Source of the DNA: an uncultured Lachnospiraceae bacterium
Lineage (GTDB): Bacteria > Bacillota > Clostridia > Lachnospirales > Lachnospiraceae
Assembly (NCBI GenBank): GCA_934432885.1
Contig: CAKRYY010000048.1
Coordinates: 1-14,625 of the forward strand
Direction of reading: 5' to 3'
DNA length: 14,625 nt
The notes under the pieces are model-generated. The model saw only the letters and a list, made by a program, of their open reading frames with translations. It did no database searches and was not told the origin of the DNA. The translations under genes and the position numbers were made by a program. This document shows, piece after piece, positions 14,405 through 14,625 of this stretch; the first letter of the stretch is position 1, and each line of letters begins with the position of its first letter.

Positions 14405-14625
14405 TTAAATCCCGTCAAGCCGTACCTTTTTCCCAAGATAGTCCTCTACAGCCGGGTCTTTCATGTCATAGACACGTCTCCACTCCTTTGTCTCCTCTTC
14501 TTTTTTCGTCTCACTTCTATTTTTATAGAGAAATTTTGTCAGTTGATAGCAGTCCACCCAGATTTCGTTATTGCCCTCCTTCTGGGATTCGTCAAAAATG
14601 AGCTGCAGCCCCCAGTGCAGATGGG
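14405..14625 (-). CDS. M23-family metallopeptidase, C-terminal end (cut by window edge)
   Basis: The last 73 codons of a gene entering from beyond the right edge; no start codon lies in the window. The first visible residues are HLHWGLQLIFDESQ, in which HLHWG is the conserved C-terminal 'HxHxG' metal/catalytic motif of M23 (LytM/lysostaphin-type) peptidases. It is followed by 'NEIWVDCYQLTKFL', the last strand-helix of the domain in clostridial homologues. A charged tail of about 40 residues then leads to the stop at 14405. M23 enzymes cut peptide cross-links in peptidoglycan and are exported or membrane-anchored; the N-terminal part that would show this lies outside. An intrinsic terminator follows, so it is not part of the thl operon. 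Confidence 0.85.
   Translation of the reverse strand, partial: HLHWGLQLIFDESQKEGNNEIWVDCYQLTKFLYKNRSETKKEEETKEWRRVYDMKDPAVEDYLGKKVRLDGI

Noticed and set aside
14290..14601. Plus-strand 103-codon open frame
   Set aside because: It lies opposite the M23 tail, begins in the terminator loop, has no SD and its translation is rich in Ser/Pro/Cys with no recognisable domain.

Overview
The window looks like a chromosomal segment of an anaerobic, butyrate-forming Firmicute, most likely a gut-type Lachnospiraceae (Clostridium cluster XIVa). The reasons are a complete thl-crt-hbd-bcd-etfB-etfA gene set, a BMP-type nucleoside ABC importer, a clostridial-style M23 peptidase tail, strong AGGAGG-type ribosome binding sites and moderate G+C. 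The genus cannot be fixed from this sequence alone. Every gene I can support is on the minus strand, so transcription runs from high to low coordinates.

Layout in the direction of transcription. (1) 14625-14405: the C-terminal 73 codons of an M23-family metallopeptidase, cut by the window edge, followed by a hairpin plus T-tract terminator (14332-14248). (2) 14198-8070: the butyryl-CoA synthesis operon. It has a near-consensus promoter (TTGCAA, 17 bp, extended TAAAAT), two dyad symmetries at the promoter and early leader, then thl, crt, hbd, bcd, etfB and etfA, closed by a clear intrinsic terminator. (3) 8037-2561: a second promoter right behind that terminator drives a BMP lipoprotein, a two-domain ABC ATPase, two permeases and a YbaK/EbsC-type tRNA-editing protein. 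(4) 2500 to <1: a tripartite MacAB-like system, made of an ABC ATPase preceded by a large leader hairpin, a HlyD/MacA-type membrane fusion protein with a long coiled coil, and the first 57 codons of a MacB/FtsX-like permease that leaves the window at base 1.

How the genes work together: Thl, Hbd, Crt and Bcd convert two acetyl-CoA to butyryl-CoA. EtfAB probably couples the Bcd step to ferredoxin reduction by flavin-based electron bifurcation. The gene for the last step (butyryl-CoA:acetate CoA-transferase, or ptb-buk) is not in the window. The BMP lipoprotein would capture nucleosides for import through the NupO/P/Q-like ATPase and permeases. The HlyD/MacB-like module would export an unknown compound or relay a cell-envelope response.

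I found no phage, insertion sequence, CRISPR array, tRNA, rRNA or defence system. The protein-coding content is ordinary. The less explained signals are all non-coding: dyads at the thl promoter, a hairpin touching the SD of the ABC exporter operon, and a terminator with two competing stems.
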